DNA from: Panaeolus papilionaceus | Taxonomy: Eukaryota > Basidiomycota > Agaricomycetes > Agaricales | NCBI GenBank assembly: GCA_015501605.1 | Contig: JADNRZ010000004.1 | Coordinates: 744,001 to 808,000 of the forward strand | Length of the DNA: 64,000 nt | Reading direction: 5' to 3' | In this document: positions 47,744 to 58,783 of the stretch, in pieces | Layout: each line of letters opens with the position of its first letter | Position numbering within the stretch: the first letter of the stretch is position 1 | Program-made: the position numbers and the translations under genes | The notes under the pieces: model-generated | Seen by the model: only the letters and a program-made list of their open reading frames with translations | Databases searched by the model: none | Told to the model about the DNA's origin: nothing

Positions 47744-50700
47744 TCATTTCCACGGACCTGACTTAGATAAATTCCCGTCGAACTGCTCCTGGTTTCCCAA
47801 CGCTCGTTTGCGTGGATCCGTGGTTTGATGCTGGTTATCTCGAGAGGATGAGGGCCGAGATGGCCAAAATGTGGTTGGAGGTGTAGTTGCATAACGGGAA
47901 TGAGATACTGGTTTTAACGTTGGCTCTGGTCGGTAACCATATCTTCGTTGGCCATTACTATCTTGGTAAAAGACGCCATCCTTAGGGGGCAAATCCTGCC
48001 TGTAGATGTTTGCTCTGACACTATCGTGATCGCGGAGCAGTTGTCGCTGTCGTTGAGTGTCGAGGCGAACTTGTTCTCGATCATATCCTAGTATAGCTAC
48101 ACCATGGCTCCAGCTTGTTTGTCGTGCATTTGATGTATTAGTAGATGTCGTCGATGTTGAAGGCTGGATAGCGCTCAATTGGAACACTGGATCCTTGTAA
48201 CGCTTGATCTTTGGTAGCTTTGGCGGGCGAGCTGAGCAGGACGATACAACCGGGCTTGTGCGCCTGGTCATTGGGCTCCCGGTTTCCGCTACATATGCTG
48301 ACCGCAGATATTCGGGATCTTTTGGTGAATCCTTATTCGGTGAGCTGTCCTCGACAATAGAGCGCCGTGCTCGCAAACCAGACTTTGTGACGAAATTCGC
48401 GTTCTTGTTGGGAGTTTGGGTGGAATCCATTTTCATTGGAGGTTGTGACATAGCACCATATAAAGTTGACGACAGCCTGATTCGATATGGTAAGGGTGGG
48501 ATCTCGACAAAAACCGAGTACTTTCTCTTCTTCGTCACAGCAATGGAATGCAAGTCTTCCATGGACCGAGGCCTGCGCACCAGAGGTGAAACTTGTATCA
48601 CATCGACCTCCTCAATCTGCACAATAACTGGAGGCGTCACAGGGGATTCCTGTTCGGCCTGATCAGGGAGAGGACAAGGTGGATTCCCTGAAACGGGGTT
48701 GTCTTGCTCGCCAACAACATCCACGCTATTGGTAGGATCCTCGAGCTTGGATATAACGGCGTTGTGTTAGATATATCTAGGATGCTAGGATCAACGAAGA
48801 TGGAACAGACATACCCGAACTCCTTGCATCATCTCATCGTACCAGCCTGGACTGGTGATGGCCGGTTTAACTGGCCGACAGTGCTTGTGGTATATGGCAT
48901 TATAGAGATGCACCGTGCACCCCTTGGGCTGTGTACCATGTTTCTGGTGGTGGGCGAGATCGTCCATTGCTTGGTTATGGGCCTTGCTACTTTCCAAGTG
49001 TTTGGTGTGATATTTGACCTGTGGGGACCTGTCGGCTTGATGCGACAACAACGCATCGATTGAGTGCATTTTAAAGTTTTTCGCTATATGCGTGAAACAT
49101 CGGGAGCGATGGCAGGGTGCACAAGGAAGTACCCAATAGGGTGTACACTCATGCGAACAGTATATACTTGCTTCGTTATATGAGCAGCGCCTACGGGGCT
49201 GAAGACTGGTGTCAGTAAGTCAAAGTCGGCTCAGACGCGACGACAAACCGCATTGGCCATATATCGCAGTAGGGCGCATGCAGCCTCGAATGTACGTGGA
49301 GACTCGATATGTTTTGAGGCCCTTATGACGGAAAAAAGTAAATTCCGGTATCTGAGTTCAAGAGATCGCAACTCACTCCGCAAATTTGGCTTCAAATGAA
49401 TGTTGAAAACCCGCCTCGTTAAGTATTTCAATACCCCGCGCGCGCAAAGCCAGCAATTTTTCGAAGTCGTATCGTTGCATAGGCTTCATATCACTGCATG
49501 CACAAGTGCGACCTTCAACAAAGCATCCCGGGCAGATGATGCAGTGTTGCTTGAATCCGTCACCATCGGTTTCGAAGCAAGCATCTTGGCACTCAAAGAA
49601 ACTCTGAAATACGTCGCAGCCACAGAAATCACAAACCAGGTGGGTATCTTGCGCGGGGCCCAATGTAGACTTCTGGAAGGTTGTACAGAGCTCCTCTGCT
49701 AGGATGCTACTGTAAACCCTGAGTAGATGACTAACTCGGCTCAAAAGGGGCTGCCTCAGCTCGGTCATGTCAATCGAAGGACCAGCAATCGCTTGGACTT
49801 TCTGCGACCCTTCAGGATGACCTTCCTCGGATCTCGAAAGCATCGCGTCCAAACATGAGACGTTTTCCTGAAGCACCCGATGCACGGTTGATTTTACGCG
49901 GTAGGTTTCGAACCGACAGACCCTTGGGGGGTGTTTAATGAATGAGAGTGTGCGAGTAATGAATGGTTGAAGGAGCCTTACCGTTGGTACAATGGCAGCT
50001 CATGGTACAAAGCCGTCTCTAGACCCTCCAATGTCATTCTAGACCACGAGGTCTTGATTGTGATCCCACCGTAATTAACCACCTGATGGCAACTTCTTGG
50101 AGGAACGAGAACCAAGTCACCGAGTTTTTGCTCGACGATGTAAACGGTAAAATTGCCTCTGGCCAGCTCACGGGTCGTAACAACATGATTTTCGTGGTCA
50201 AGGTCTTGACCAAGGCTCGAGAAATACCTGTCCACCTTTCCGGCATCTCCACTTTTAGTCATGAACCAAAAAGAGGCACCATCGTTCTCAGTGTAGCACA
50301 TTAGGTTTTGACCAGAGGATGCACACAAGTCTTTGTGACAAGGAGTGAATGTATCACCAATCCCCAGATAGCACATGAGAGTTTCAATGGAGACCTATGG
50401 TTAAACTGGGGATGAGTGGCCAGAAAAGTTGACATGTATCGAAAGCGTACTGTGTCTGAATCTGAATGTAATACATCGTCTGAGCCGCCCGGGAGAAACT
50501 TGTTTGGAATGACATCCGCGTTATGCAGCCAATTCTCCCATTCTCGAGGGCATTCTGCATCCTTGCCATAGTATCGAACCGTTTCTAACATTCGAAAGCA
50601 TCACATGAAAACGAGCGCGAGTGACGGACGTGATGGCCACGACTGACCTCCGGGTCCTGAGAACAGAGGTGATTGCCTGCATTTTGTGACAAAATCTGCT

Positions 50701-51066
50701 AAAGGAATCTTCTTATCTGTCCAGTCATGGACATTGCGGACACTTATATCTTTGTAAATTATTTCCTTACGAGTTAAATATAGTTGTTGTTTGTCGATTA
50801 TTAAACCCACCAGGAGAAGTAGAGTTTCCTGAAAAGTTCTCCAGAGTAAACATGGATTTGGGCCATTTTATGTGCCGGTGAAAGCCTTGAATTACTAGCG
50901 GAGTCCCATTCTTCTCCGAATCTCGAATGACGGTTAGGAGGTCGGCAGAATCGAAAGAAACCCGTTCAACAGGCAAGAAGTTGGAAGATTGGGCGAGTAG
51001 ATTATCAAACGACCATCCCCGCGTTGATATGACGGGGGCATGTGAGATAGCATCCTCAATGGCCAT
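47744..51066 (-). CDS. JmjC-domain protein with Cys-rich region, putative Fe(II)/2-oxoglutarate oxygenase
   Basis: JmjC proteins are Fe(II)/2-oxoglutarate oxygenases, often histone lysine demethylases. The start at 51066 (MAIEDAISHAPVISTRGWSF) is my choice; a frame opening at 51201 is also possible. TPLVIQGFHRHIKWP begins the domain and DISVRNVHDWTDKKIPLADF follows an intron. The Fe-binding His and Asp lie in CHKDLCASSGQNLM (near 50330), after YLGIGDTF, with GASFWFMTK downstream. FTVYIVEQKLGDLVLVPPRS then CHQVVNYGGITIKTSWSRMT supplies the distal His and the likely 2-oxoglutarate Lys. A Cys-rich region follows, CDFCGCDVFQSFFECQDAC then HCIICPGCFVEGRTCACSD (49680-49490). A second cluster (CSHECTPYWVLPCAPCHRSR) lies near 49170-49110. 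The long last exon (48724-47744) is disordered and basic. Confidence 0.82.
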
Positions 51067-51301
51067 GGTAACCCAACTGTAGACTATGTCTAAGAGAAAA
51101 TGACTGGTTACCGATGAGGGTTCAAGAAAGGAGCAATCCTGAAAGTAGAAAGCGAATTGGCATGCACGTGAGCGTGGATTAAAAGATTGGACTTTAAACA
51201 ACTCAGGGGCTTCAAAATAAATTTGTCAACTCAGAACTGAAGCACCACCTCCACCACCACCACCACCACCACTAGTACTATCAGTATCTTTTCTCATTTT
51301 A
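51067..51301. promoter_or_regulatory. Shared divergent promoter, JmjC / RING genes, with a CAC-type microsatellite
   Basis: This 235-bp gap separates two head-to-head starts. It contains a trinucleotide run of CCA/CAC units at 51243-51272 with one interruption (CCT). If the JmjC protein starts at 51201, the gap shrinks to about 100 bp and the repeat lies in the promoter of both. Confidence 0.4.
51243..51272 (+). repeat. CAC/CCA trinucleotide microsatellite
   Basis: This is about ten tandem trinucleotide units with one T interruption at 51250. It lies between divergent genes and is likely non-coding and variable in length. Confidence 0.8.
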
Positions 51302-52887
51302 ATGTCAGAGGCATCTTCTGACCCGTTTGAATTTGATTTCTGGGAGTTTGTTTCTTGTGCAAAATGCAGAATGCCTTTTGCTATGGACAACGGAACCGCA
51401 ACGGTACCATTCTGGCTGACAGAATGTGGCCATGTTATCTGCAACAATCATCTCAGTCTGCACCGTGTCTTGTTTCTGCTATCGTTACGGTGCTAAGTCC
51501 GAATACCTGGGATTTAGATCCTGACCGTAGCTGCAGCCAGTGTAACGCACCTAACATACAACTCGCCCCACTACAGCGAGAGGTTCGATGATTTCTTGTT
51601 TCTTTGATATTCAAAATTCACCGAACGCAGATGGATGCACCAATGTCCGAATGGTTCCGCTCGATCCCGTCTGCTTTAGACGCGGTTACATTTGCAGCCA
51701 AGGTGGACACTGCATCACATTTACTACTCAGAATGACTTACTTCTCCACAGTATCAACAAGAAACCATGGCCTCTCAGATTCGATACTACAAATCCCGTC
51801 ATACACAATTCAGGCAGTTCATCGAACGGTTGAGACGGGATGTTGCCGAACTGAAAAGGTATTTTCTGGTATCACTTCCGAACGTCCTTTTTACATCCGA
51901 GTCGGTGTCCAAAGGTCCAACGAGAAGCTGCAGGCGGAAAATGCAGACTATCGTCAGAGGTTAGGTTTGAATAATCAGCGATCTGGTAGCAATACAGACT
52001 ACATGAACTCGAACGGTAAACGGACCATAGAATCGGATTCACAGTAAACCTTTCTGAAGTCTTTTCCTACCCTACCCACTAATAACCACTTTCGAAAGCC
52101 ACGTCCTCAAAGACACTCGTCCAAGGACCGATTCGAGTCCTCGCTCTGTGACGACACCACTCGGGCCCAGTAGATTGACGCTTCCCCCAGGACAGGTTCA
52201 CCAGGAAATGACTACAGAAGGCCATCAGCCCCGAGCACTGTCTAACCACATCAATCAACAGGGGTTTCGTCCACAGTCCTCGTCTTTAGAGTGCGATCAC
52301 TGACCTCAAAGGAGCGCATATACTGACTTATACCCACAGACAATATAGCTACAGGCCTACCGAGAAGGAGCGCTTTCGTGCCCCAGCATTGAGCTATGAA
52401 CAATCAGCACCTCGGACGTTCCAAAGATGTACAACGATCACAGACAAGCAACAAAAAGAACCATCACACGACTTGCGTAACCCAGCACAAGTGAACAAAG
52501 CACCACCAACACGATTTAAACCTGCGGTGGGGGATTCGTCTCGAAAAATAGGCAGCATGGGCCCACCACCGACACCTTTAGGAAAACCTTTGAATTTCAA
52601 CATACCTCGGCATAATTTCATTACATCTCAGCCTACTAGTTCTATGGGACCACCCCCACCACCGCAAGTATCATCAATTAATACCCCGCATTCGCAGAAC
52701 GATGGGCCATACACAGAGCGAGAATTGTATAACTCAGGAAGTCGAAACTTCAACACGAATTTGGGATCTTCTAATTCACCAGGGCTCAATCTGGGTGCGG
52801 TATCTTTGGACCCTCGAACGAACGGAACGGCATACGGTCAAAGAACACCGTTTTTTGCACCACGGCAGAAAGGACCTTTCGGGTAGA
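51302..52887 (+). CDS. RING-finger protein, Zip3/HEI10-like
   Basis: ATG 51302 begins MSEASSDPFEFDFWEFVSC. The ring starts CAKCRMPFAM, continues LTECGHVICNNHL and, after an intron, SCSQCNAPNIQLAPL: a C3HC4-like small RING. WFRSIPSALDAVTFAAKFQ and MASQIRYYKSRHTQFRQFIE follow, then RRDVAELKRSNEKLQAENAD, a coiled coil. A long Pro/Ser/Gln-rich tail carries GSMGPPPTPLGKPLNFNIPR and ends TPFFAPRQKGPFG at 52887. An N-terminal ring, central coiled coil and disordered tail is the layout of Zip3/RNF212/HEI10 E3 ligases, which mark meiotic crossover sites. The order fits, but the assignment rests on layout and a few blocks rather than a full match. It has about five introns. Confidence 0.6.
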
Positions 52888-53186
52888 ATGAGAGTGATTA
52901 TGAATGTTAACGTAGCTGATACTACATACATAAATCCATCTCTTGAAAACCATTTCGAAATTTATAATAAGTGGATTGGATAAATATAGGTTGATCAAGC
53001 GCGTCGATGTGTGTTGCCAAGAACATAAAGCGTGAGTGTGACTGCATCATAGCCTCACGGCGAGACATTGCCATTGACAAGGGTCAAGAGTGTGCTGGTC
53101 TCTTTTCCCTTCTTCATTCACTCACTTTTAATCTTTCTTTTCTTTTCTTTTTGCTCCCATATACCACTGTCTGTGCAGGTTTATTC

Positions 53187-54678
53187 ATGTCTTATCAGGA
53201 CCCCTACAACAACAACGCGTATTACGCAGGCGGCTCTAATTACCATCAGTCACAATATCCAACATATCCCAGTTCGAACACCTATCCAGGGCCTCAACAA
53301 GGATATGATGATCACACTGTCAATGATTTTAATCCCTATGCTCCCAATGTAGAGTATAGGCAAGAGCAGCCACACACACAGCAGCAACAATCGTACCAAT
53401 ATGACCAGAATCAATACAGGGATGACAACAATGACCAGACACAGTACAATTACCCCCCATCGCAACCCTCCAAACGGACTCCATCAAGACATACAAAGAA
53501 ACCTTCGGTTGGGTCGGTCAATGTAGCTCCAGTTCGCAAAGAGGCCAGTGGTTTTGAGCAGGGAGAATTTACGCCAACTGTTGCAACACGGCGGCCACCT
53601 AGGTCAGCTATATTGCCTTCCTTAATTGTGCAATCTCATTTATAATATGTAGAACTGCCCGCGCATTGCGCAACTATCGTTTGGACCACCAGGGTAACCT
53701 TTGGACAAAGGTACCATCCATGACACGCTTTCCATTTACTCCGCTAACCTATTTTCGTCTTCAAGGGCGGTCGAGGCCGTTGTGTTGGACGGATATGCTG
53801 CTGCTCCCTCATGACTACCGTTTTCTTAATTGTCAGTATTGTTCTGGCGCTGGCCTTGGTAAGTTCAATGACTCGTATTTTGCTGTGCGATGTCATATTG
53901 AATATCATCTCAGTGGGTAAGACCGCCGGCCGTCAAGATTTGGCCAGTGGAGCTAATTAACAACGCCAATGGGAGTCCGGTATGGTTATTCCCTGTCTCT
54001 TGTAGGCATTCGTTGACAATTTTTCAGATTTCGCAAGAACCTGGAGGGATATCAATCAACTTTGCCATTAATATAACGTACAGTTTTTTTGTCGAGAAAA
54101 TGAGTTTCTATAGCTGATATTACGTTGACAGTGTCAATAACCCAAATTACTTTGCAGTCGACTTTAAGAAGATCGAAGCAGAGGTAGGACATGCCATTAT
54201 TTGAACTTTTACCATGTTAACTCTGCTTGACAGATCACATACCCTCTGAGTGGTTCGAATGACGCTCCGATCGGCGGCGGAGAGTTGACGAACATTGTTT
54301 TCGAGTCCACTTCTCAGAAAAATGTCACCTTCCCTTTTGCTTTGACTTATAAGAGTGCAGAAGACCCCCAAGGAAAGGTTATTCTGGATTTGGCGAATAA
54401 ATGCGGTGTCACTGGAGGGCAGAAGAGTAACATCAATGTCAATTATAAGCTTACGGTGTGTATAGAAACTGTCAAGTTAACGATACAATATGCTCAAATC
54501 CATGTTCTAGCTGGGGATCCGTATCATCATGATCACCATCTCCCCAGTAATCAACAATTCGTTCAGTTTCCTGTGTCCTCTACAGCCCTCGGATATCAGC
54601 GTATGCCTTCTTTACTTGTGTCCATCTTGCGCTACTGATATTTTGAACCAGAAATTTTTGAACGGTGGTATAAACTAA
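53187..54678 (+). CDS. Single-pass membrane protein with a LEA_2-type domain
   Basis: ATG 53187 gives MSYQDPYNNNAYYAGGSNYH, a Tyr/Gln/Asn-rich cytosolic region of about 140 residues. TARALRNYRLDHQGNLWTKG and GGRGRCVGRICCCSLMT precede a transmembrane helix, TVFLIVSIVLALALWVRPPA. The outer part has INFAINITVNNPNYFAVDFK (the LEA_2 core), then KIEAEITYPL, IVFESTSQKNVTFPFALTYK and INVNYKLTLGIRI. A final intron (about 54603-54651) adds KFLNGGIN and the stop at 54678. Fungal LEA_2 proteins of this layout are vacuolar or plasma-membrane proteins of poorly known role. The Cys-rich stretch before the helix could be palmitoylated. The frame around 53640-54200 needs about seven introns. Confidence 0.78.
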
Positions 54679-55017
54679 TGCAGCTGGACTGCACTCTGGA
54701 CATTATAATCGATTTCCCTGATTCCTAGAAATTTGTGGCTTACTTTACCGACAGCGTATGGATGGACACTTACAAGCATACATGACATTCACGATTTATA
54801 TAACTAAATTTACAATAATTGCTTTCCATCGCAAGACTTGACTGACTGCGAGCAAGAAGAGTCCAATTTCTAATGCGGTGCAGGTGTGTGGACATGATGA
54901 TGTCAGATGTGTCCTGTAGTTTGTCTGCACCAACCCTAGCGCCTGCGAGTTGGTGACCATCCCATCTGATGTAACCACGTACAACCACCCTATTTACAGC
55001 CACCTTATTATTCCTGA
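54679..55017. other. Intergenic region
   Basis: These 339 bases lie between two plus-strand genes. They hold the 3' UTR of the LEA_2-type gene and the promoter of the DUF726 gene; nothing else is recognised. Confidence 0.35.
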
Positions 55018-56806
55018 ATGACAGATCTAGAGATTATCACTCCTCCTCAAACACTGAGCGAGCAGCAGAAAGAGCTTGTCTTCCTACATCTATTCCGGAG
55101 ACTTGCGGCATATCGCAATACTGCTGGGTTGTATGCCACCCTGGAAACGTCTTTGTCGTCGAACAATGGGGACGACGTCGAGCTGAAACGACAGACAGCG
55201 TTCGACGATGCTTTGAATAAGTGGGCTCAGTCACTAACCGAGAAAGCTTGGCTCGTTTGTCACCCAGATTCCGAAGGTGCGTTTACATATGGCTACTCAG
55301 ATTGCATACACACCAATAACCAGGAATCGCATAGATGAATGTCCCAAGCTGGACCCATTTACAGATACGGCTACGATCGACTTGGAAAAGCTACCTGCAG
55401 ATGCAGAACTAACTCGCATCCTTAATACGATACTGTTCCTAGACATCACATCCTCCAAGCAGTACTCTGCTCGCACGAGAACCTTCTTATCAAGTTTAGG
55501 ACCCCTGTCCGAGTCAAACATCGTATCGACGTTGAAACACCCCGACAAGGCGCTAGAAGAAGCGCAGAAACATGCAGACAAGGCAAAGGTTAACCATGCG
55601 CAAAAGAGGAAGACGTTCAGAATGGTGGGGATGGGACTGGGAGCTGTCGCGGGTGGTGTTTTAGTGGGGGTTACAGGTGGACTGGCGGCACCATTGGTCG
55701 GAGCAGGTGTGAGTGCTGTCCTAGGGTGGCTGGGAGTTGGAGGATCTGTTGCGGGACTGCTGATCAGTGGGCTCGCTGGTTCATCTGTGATCTGCGGTGC
55801 ATTGTTTGGGGCGTATGGTGCGAAATCGACGGCGCGTATGGTGGCGAAGCATACGAAAGAAATCACAGATTTGGCGATTGTCCCTGTATGGAGAACAAGT
55901 CAAGATTCCGATACGCTTGGGGTCCGACTCTGTGTGAGTGGTTGGTTGAGCGACCCCAATGATGTAGCAGAACCTTGGAAAGTATTCAAAGGAGATGACA
56001 CCTACGCACTTCAATGGGTAAGCATCATTGTATGGATTCTAGAGAACCGAGAAGCTCAACCGATGACAACAGGAAATGAAAGCGCTGGAAGAGCTGTCGA
56101 ATGCGTTATACACATTGATCACGTCGCATGCCATGAAATATGTCAAAGCGGAAATTATTAAAAGAACGGTGTTGGCAGGATTAATGAATTCGCTGGCTCC
56201 ACTTGCCCTCCTCAAGATAGGGCAAATCATTGGTGAGGTTTCCAATATTTTGTATATGGACCTTTAATGACCACAAGGTCAGACAACCCGTGGATGAACG
56301 CGAGAGCTCTTGCCATTAAGGGTGGGCGTGTTTTGGGTGATCTTCTTGCCAACCGTATGTTCGGAAATAGGCCTGTTACGTTGGTTGGATATTCTTTGGG
56401 AAGCCTGGTTATCTTTGAAGCCCTCAAGTATCTGGCTTTAATGGAACCTGGCAAAACGCTCCATATCGTGGAAAATGTTTTCATGTTTGGCGCCCCTGTA
56501 GCTGTGAATCCTCACGAATGGGCGGCAGTTCGGCGAGTTGTGGCAGGACGGGTTGTGAATGGATACTCGAGCGACGATTATGTTCTGGCAATGCTTTGTC
56601 GGGCGTCTGTTGCTAATTGGAATATTGCAGGATTACAAGGAGTTTTCACCAAAGGAGTGGAAGATGTTAACTGTGAAGAGGTTGAAGGACATATGATGTG
56701 GCGAGGAATGGTTGGAAAATACTTAGAACGAACGGGTGCCACTGGAATTGATTCAACACAAGTATTATTACAATACACTAGAGCAGAGAAAGAGAAAATA
56801 AGTTAA
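55018..56806 (+). CDS. DUF726 / TMCO4-like membrane alpha/beta-hydrolase
   Basis: DUF726 proteins (animal TMCO4, yeast Mil1) are membrane proteins with an alpha/beta-hydrolase fold and possible lipase activity. ATG 55018 gives MTDLEIITPPQTLSEQQKEL. After an intron (about 55278-55325), IDECPKLDPFTDTATIDLEK begins the next block, followed by QYSARTRTFLSSLG. A glycine-rich hydrophobic region holds one or more hairpins (VGMGLGAVAGGVLVGVTGGL; LGWLGVGGSVAGLLISGLAG). The hydrolase part has VPVWRTSQDSDTLGVRLCVS and the nucleophile elbow VGYSLGSLVIFEALKYLAL (about 56384-56440), with Ser in G-Y-S-L-G. ENVFMFGAPVAVNPHEWAAV and NGYSSDDYVLAMLCRA follow, then the stop at 56806. Four exons. No damaging change seen. 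Confidence 0.88.
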
Positions 56807-57457
56807 TGATATTACCGATATTACCGAACAACAATATTAGTAACTAGTTACACGTGACTTATTTATGAAGCTCAATTTAAAGCAATAAGATATACGTTGC
56901 GAGCTATTCCGCGTGGTGAGAGATGATAAATTCAGAGAATTTATGGAGAGCTCAACTCGGTAGAGTAGAGAGACAGGTTCAGAGTTCAGACGTTACAAAC
57001 TGTGAGGATTCATAGTTTGTGAGGGTGCGGGGGTCGTTTGGCTGGCTTCCGAAAACGGTTCGCACGTGAGCTTCTCGAGGCCACGTGACCACGACACGTC
57101 GAGATCTTCAACAGTTCGCGTCCCGAGATTCCCGAGTTTCGCGCGGGACGGGACCGAGTTCTGCGTCTGCGTCGTGATGAAAGCGCGGCGCCAAACGACC
57201 AGAGCGCTAGGGCAAGCCGAAGCGATCCAAGCTGGATGCCAATGGGCCTTCCCAACCTGGAGTGAAGCTCCATATGTCCTGACAGGCAACTGGCATCCAG
57301 CCCTTCAGGCCAGATTGCCATACCACTCTGAGTTTCACTCCAGCCCGCACCCACTCAGGGCACAAATAGTCAGAGTGCACCATAGCCAGGTGCTGGGTTG
57401 TGATGACATTACACACATATCTAATAAATAGATACAAGTAGGAATCTGTGGTACAAA
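56807..57457. other. Boundary region with interleaved inverted repeats
   Basis: The first part is AT-rich and probably the DUF726 3' flank. The part from about 57040 to 57400 is much more GC-rich and probably belongs to the mobile element to its right. It holds two overlapping pairs of 10-bp inverted repeats: 57233-57242 with 57292-57301 (CTGGATGCCA), and 57258-57267 with 57335-57344 (CTGGAGTGAA). Confidence 0.45.
57233..57344. repeat. Two interleaved 10-bp inverted-repeat pairs
   Basis: CTGGATGCCA at 57233-57242 pairs with TGGCATCCAG at 57292-57301. CTGGAGTGAA at 57258-57267 pairs with TTCACTCCAG at 57335-57344. The pairs overlap, so both stems cannot form fully as nested hairpins; a pseudoknot-like fold or two alternative folds are possible. 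Confidence 0.6.
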
Positions 57458-58294
57458 TTAGATTGCTGCTTCTTTGACAGTCTGTCTAGGAATATTCTGA
57501 CTAGCGCGAAACAATTCAATGGACATTGAGATGTTCTCCAGGTCGGATTTCTGGTAGGCGCGAGATGTAGACAGGGGAATGATTTCCTCGATACGACGCC
57601 AGTAAATGAGAAATGCCAGCGAGGTCCATCCGCCGGTCTTTGCAACGACTTCTGGGGACACCCCAGCCAAAAGGAGTGCCACAGCACCACCTATGCGAAA
57701 GCTGTGGCCCGAAACTGGGTCAAGCGACGATTTCTTCCACACATCGGTAACGAATGCAAGGAACTCCTCCTTGAACATGTGGCGCCATGTGCCTTGTGCA
57801 TCACGGAATGCAAAGAAGGAGGAAAGAGGAGGGCGGCCAAAATTAATAGCCATGTGGTTAAGTACTGCTTTAACTGGACAAAGTTCGTCGAGTCAGGACA
57901 TGAGGACGATTGTGGCGCCATCCTGCTTGGTGGTCTTGGTCCAAGGGATGCGTATACTGATTGACGACGAGCCCCCCTCCACAAGCCGAAACTTGTGCTC
58001 CGTGGAGCTGGTCACATTGTGGGCAGGGTCGAACGACGAGACCGTTTTCACGGTTGTCTCCCCGAGTCTGCGGCAGCCGAAGAACGATGTCAAGGCTGTG
58101 GCCCACACAGCTGCGTGTCGAGGGAGCGATAGATCAAGGGCGGAGAGGAGGACACAGAGGTGGTCGAGGGAGACGGGTGAACGAGGGGGGCGTCGGAATT
58201 GTGTACCTTCTTTCCTAGCCAGGGTACGAGTCTGATTCACCCAGTCATTGTCAGGGGATCTCCTGCTACCTCCTATTCCTTTCCTTATTATCAT
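57458..58294 (-). pseudogene. Tyrosine recombinase (DIRS/Ngaro- or Crypton-type) interrupted by one in-frame TGA
   Basis: Tyrosine recombinases cut and rejoin DNA through a covalent phosphotyrosine. The minus-strand frame starts near 58294, and its first recognisable part is DNDWVNQTRTLARKEGTQF. The first catalytic Arg is probably in SFFGCRRLGETTV. The frame stops at 57895-57893 (TGA), but the same frame continues LDELCPVKAVLNHMAINFGR. It then gives GHSFRIGGAVALLLAGVSPE (the His-X-X-Arg box) and AFLIYWRRIEEIIPLS, with the likely catalytic Tyr, and ends at 57458. A CGA-to-TGA change would explain the stop. The N-terminus appears cut off where the Gypsy LTR begins. No reverse transcriptase belonging to it is visible, so the element class is open. 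Confidence 0.78.
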
Positions 58295-58550
58295 CTCTCT
58301 GTCTCTCCTTTCTCCATTTCCTTTGCTCTATCTCATTATCTGGACATATCATGGACTCATAGATATTATATTACACTCTCCTTTAGTTGCCATTCATTCA
58401 TTATTTAGTTGTTGCCACTGTTACATAGTCATTCCTTTGTGTTTCCCTTTGTTTGTTTCCAAAGGCATTGTTTGGCATCAAGGCTGATGCCAATGCCAGC
58501 TCATCACTTAAATAGCTGTTTCACCTGGGTTTGATCCTTTACCTCTTTCT

Positions 58551-58625
58551 CTTTGGATCTCCCCCAGGTGAGCCTACTTCCTGTATTTATGTAGAGCTGA
58601 TATATATCTTTGGATCTCCCCCAGG
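58551..58625 (+). repeat. 18-bp direct repeat bounding an intron-like segment in the retroelement leader
   Basis: CTTTGGATCTCCCCCAGG occurs at 58551-58568 and again at 58608-58625. The first copy runs into CAG|GTGAGC, a strong 5' splice site, and the second ends CCCCCAG|GA, a good 3' site. Between them (58568-58624, 57 nt) is a branch-like CTGAT, giving the size and signals of a local intron. Confidence 0.5.
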
Positions 58626-58783
58626 ACTTGTGTGTGTCTGAGGTGCCCTTACAGTAGAAAGAGGTCACCTTGGAGACTGAGACTGCATACAGTTTGTTAC
58701 ATCCTCTGTTCTGCTTCTTCTGTTCAGCTGCATTATAGACTCTGTGCTTTCTCCCTCTCCTCTCTTCTCCCTGTCTGGCAACC

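Noticed and set aside
55297..55866. 189-codon minus-strand frame opposite the DUF726 gene
   Set aside because: It mirrors the glycine/alanine-rich coding strand, whose complement lacks stops. The plus strand carries the conserved hydrolase.
57606..58235. 209-codon plus-strand frame over the recombinase
   Set aside because: It lies antisense to the recombinase, with Arg/Ser/Thr-rich random composition and no domain.
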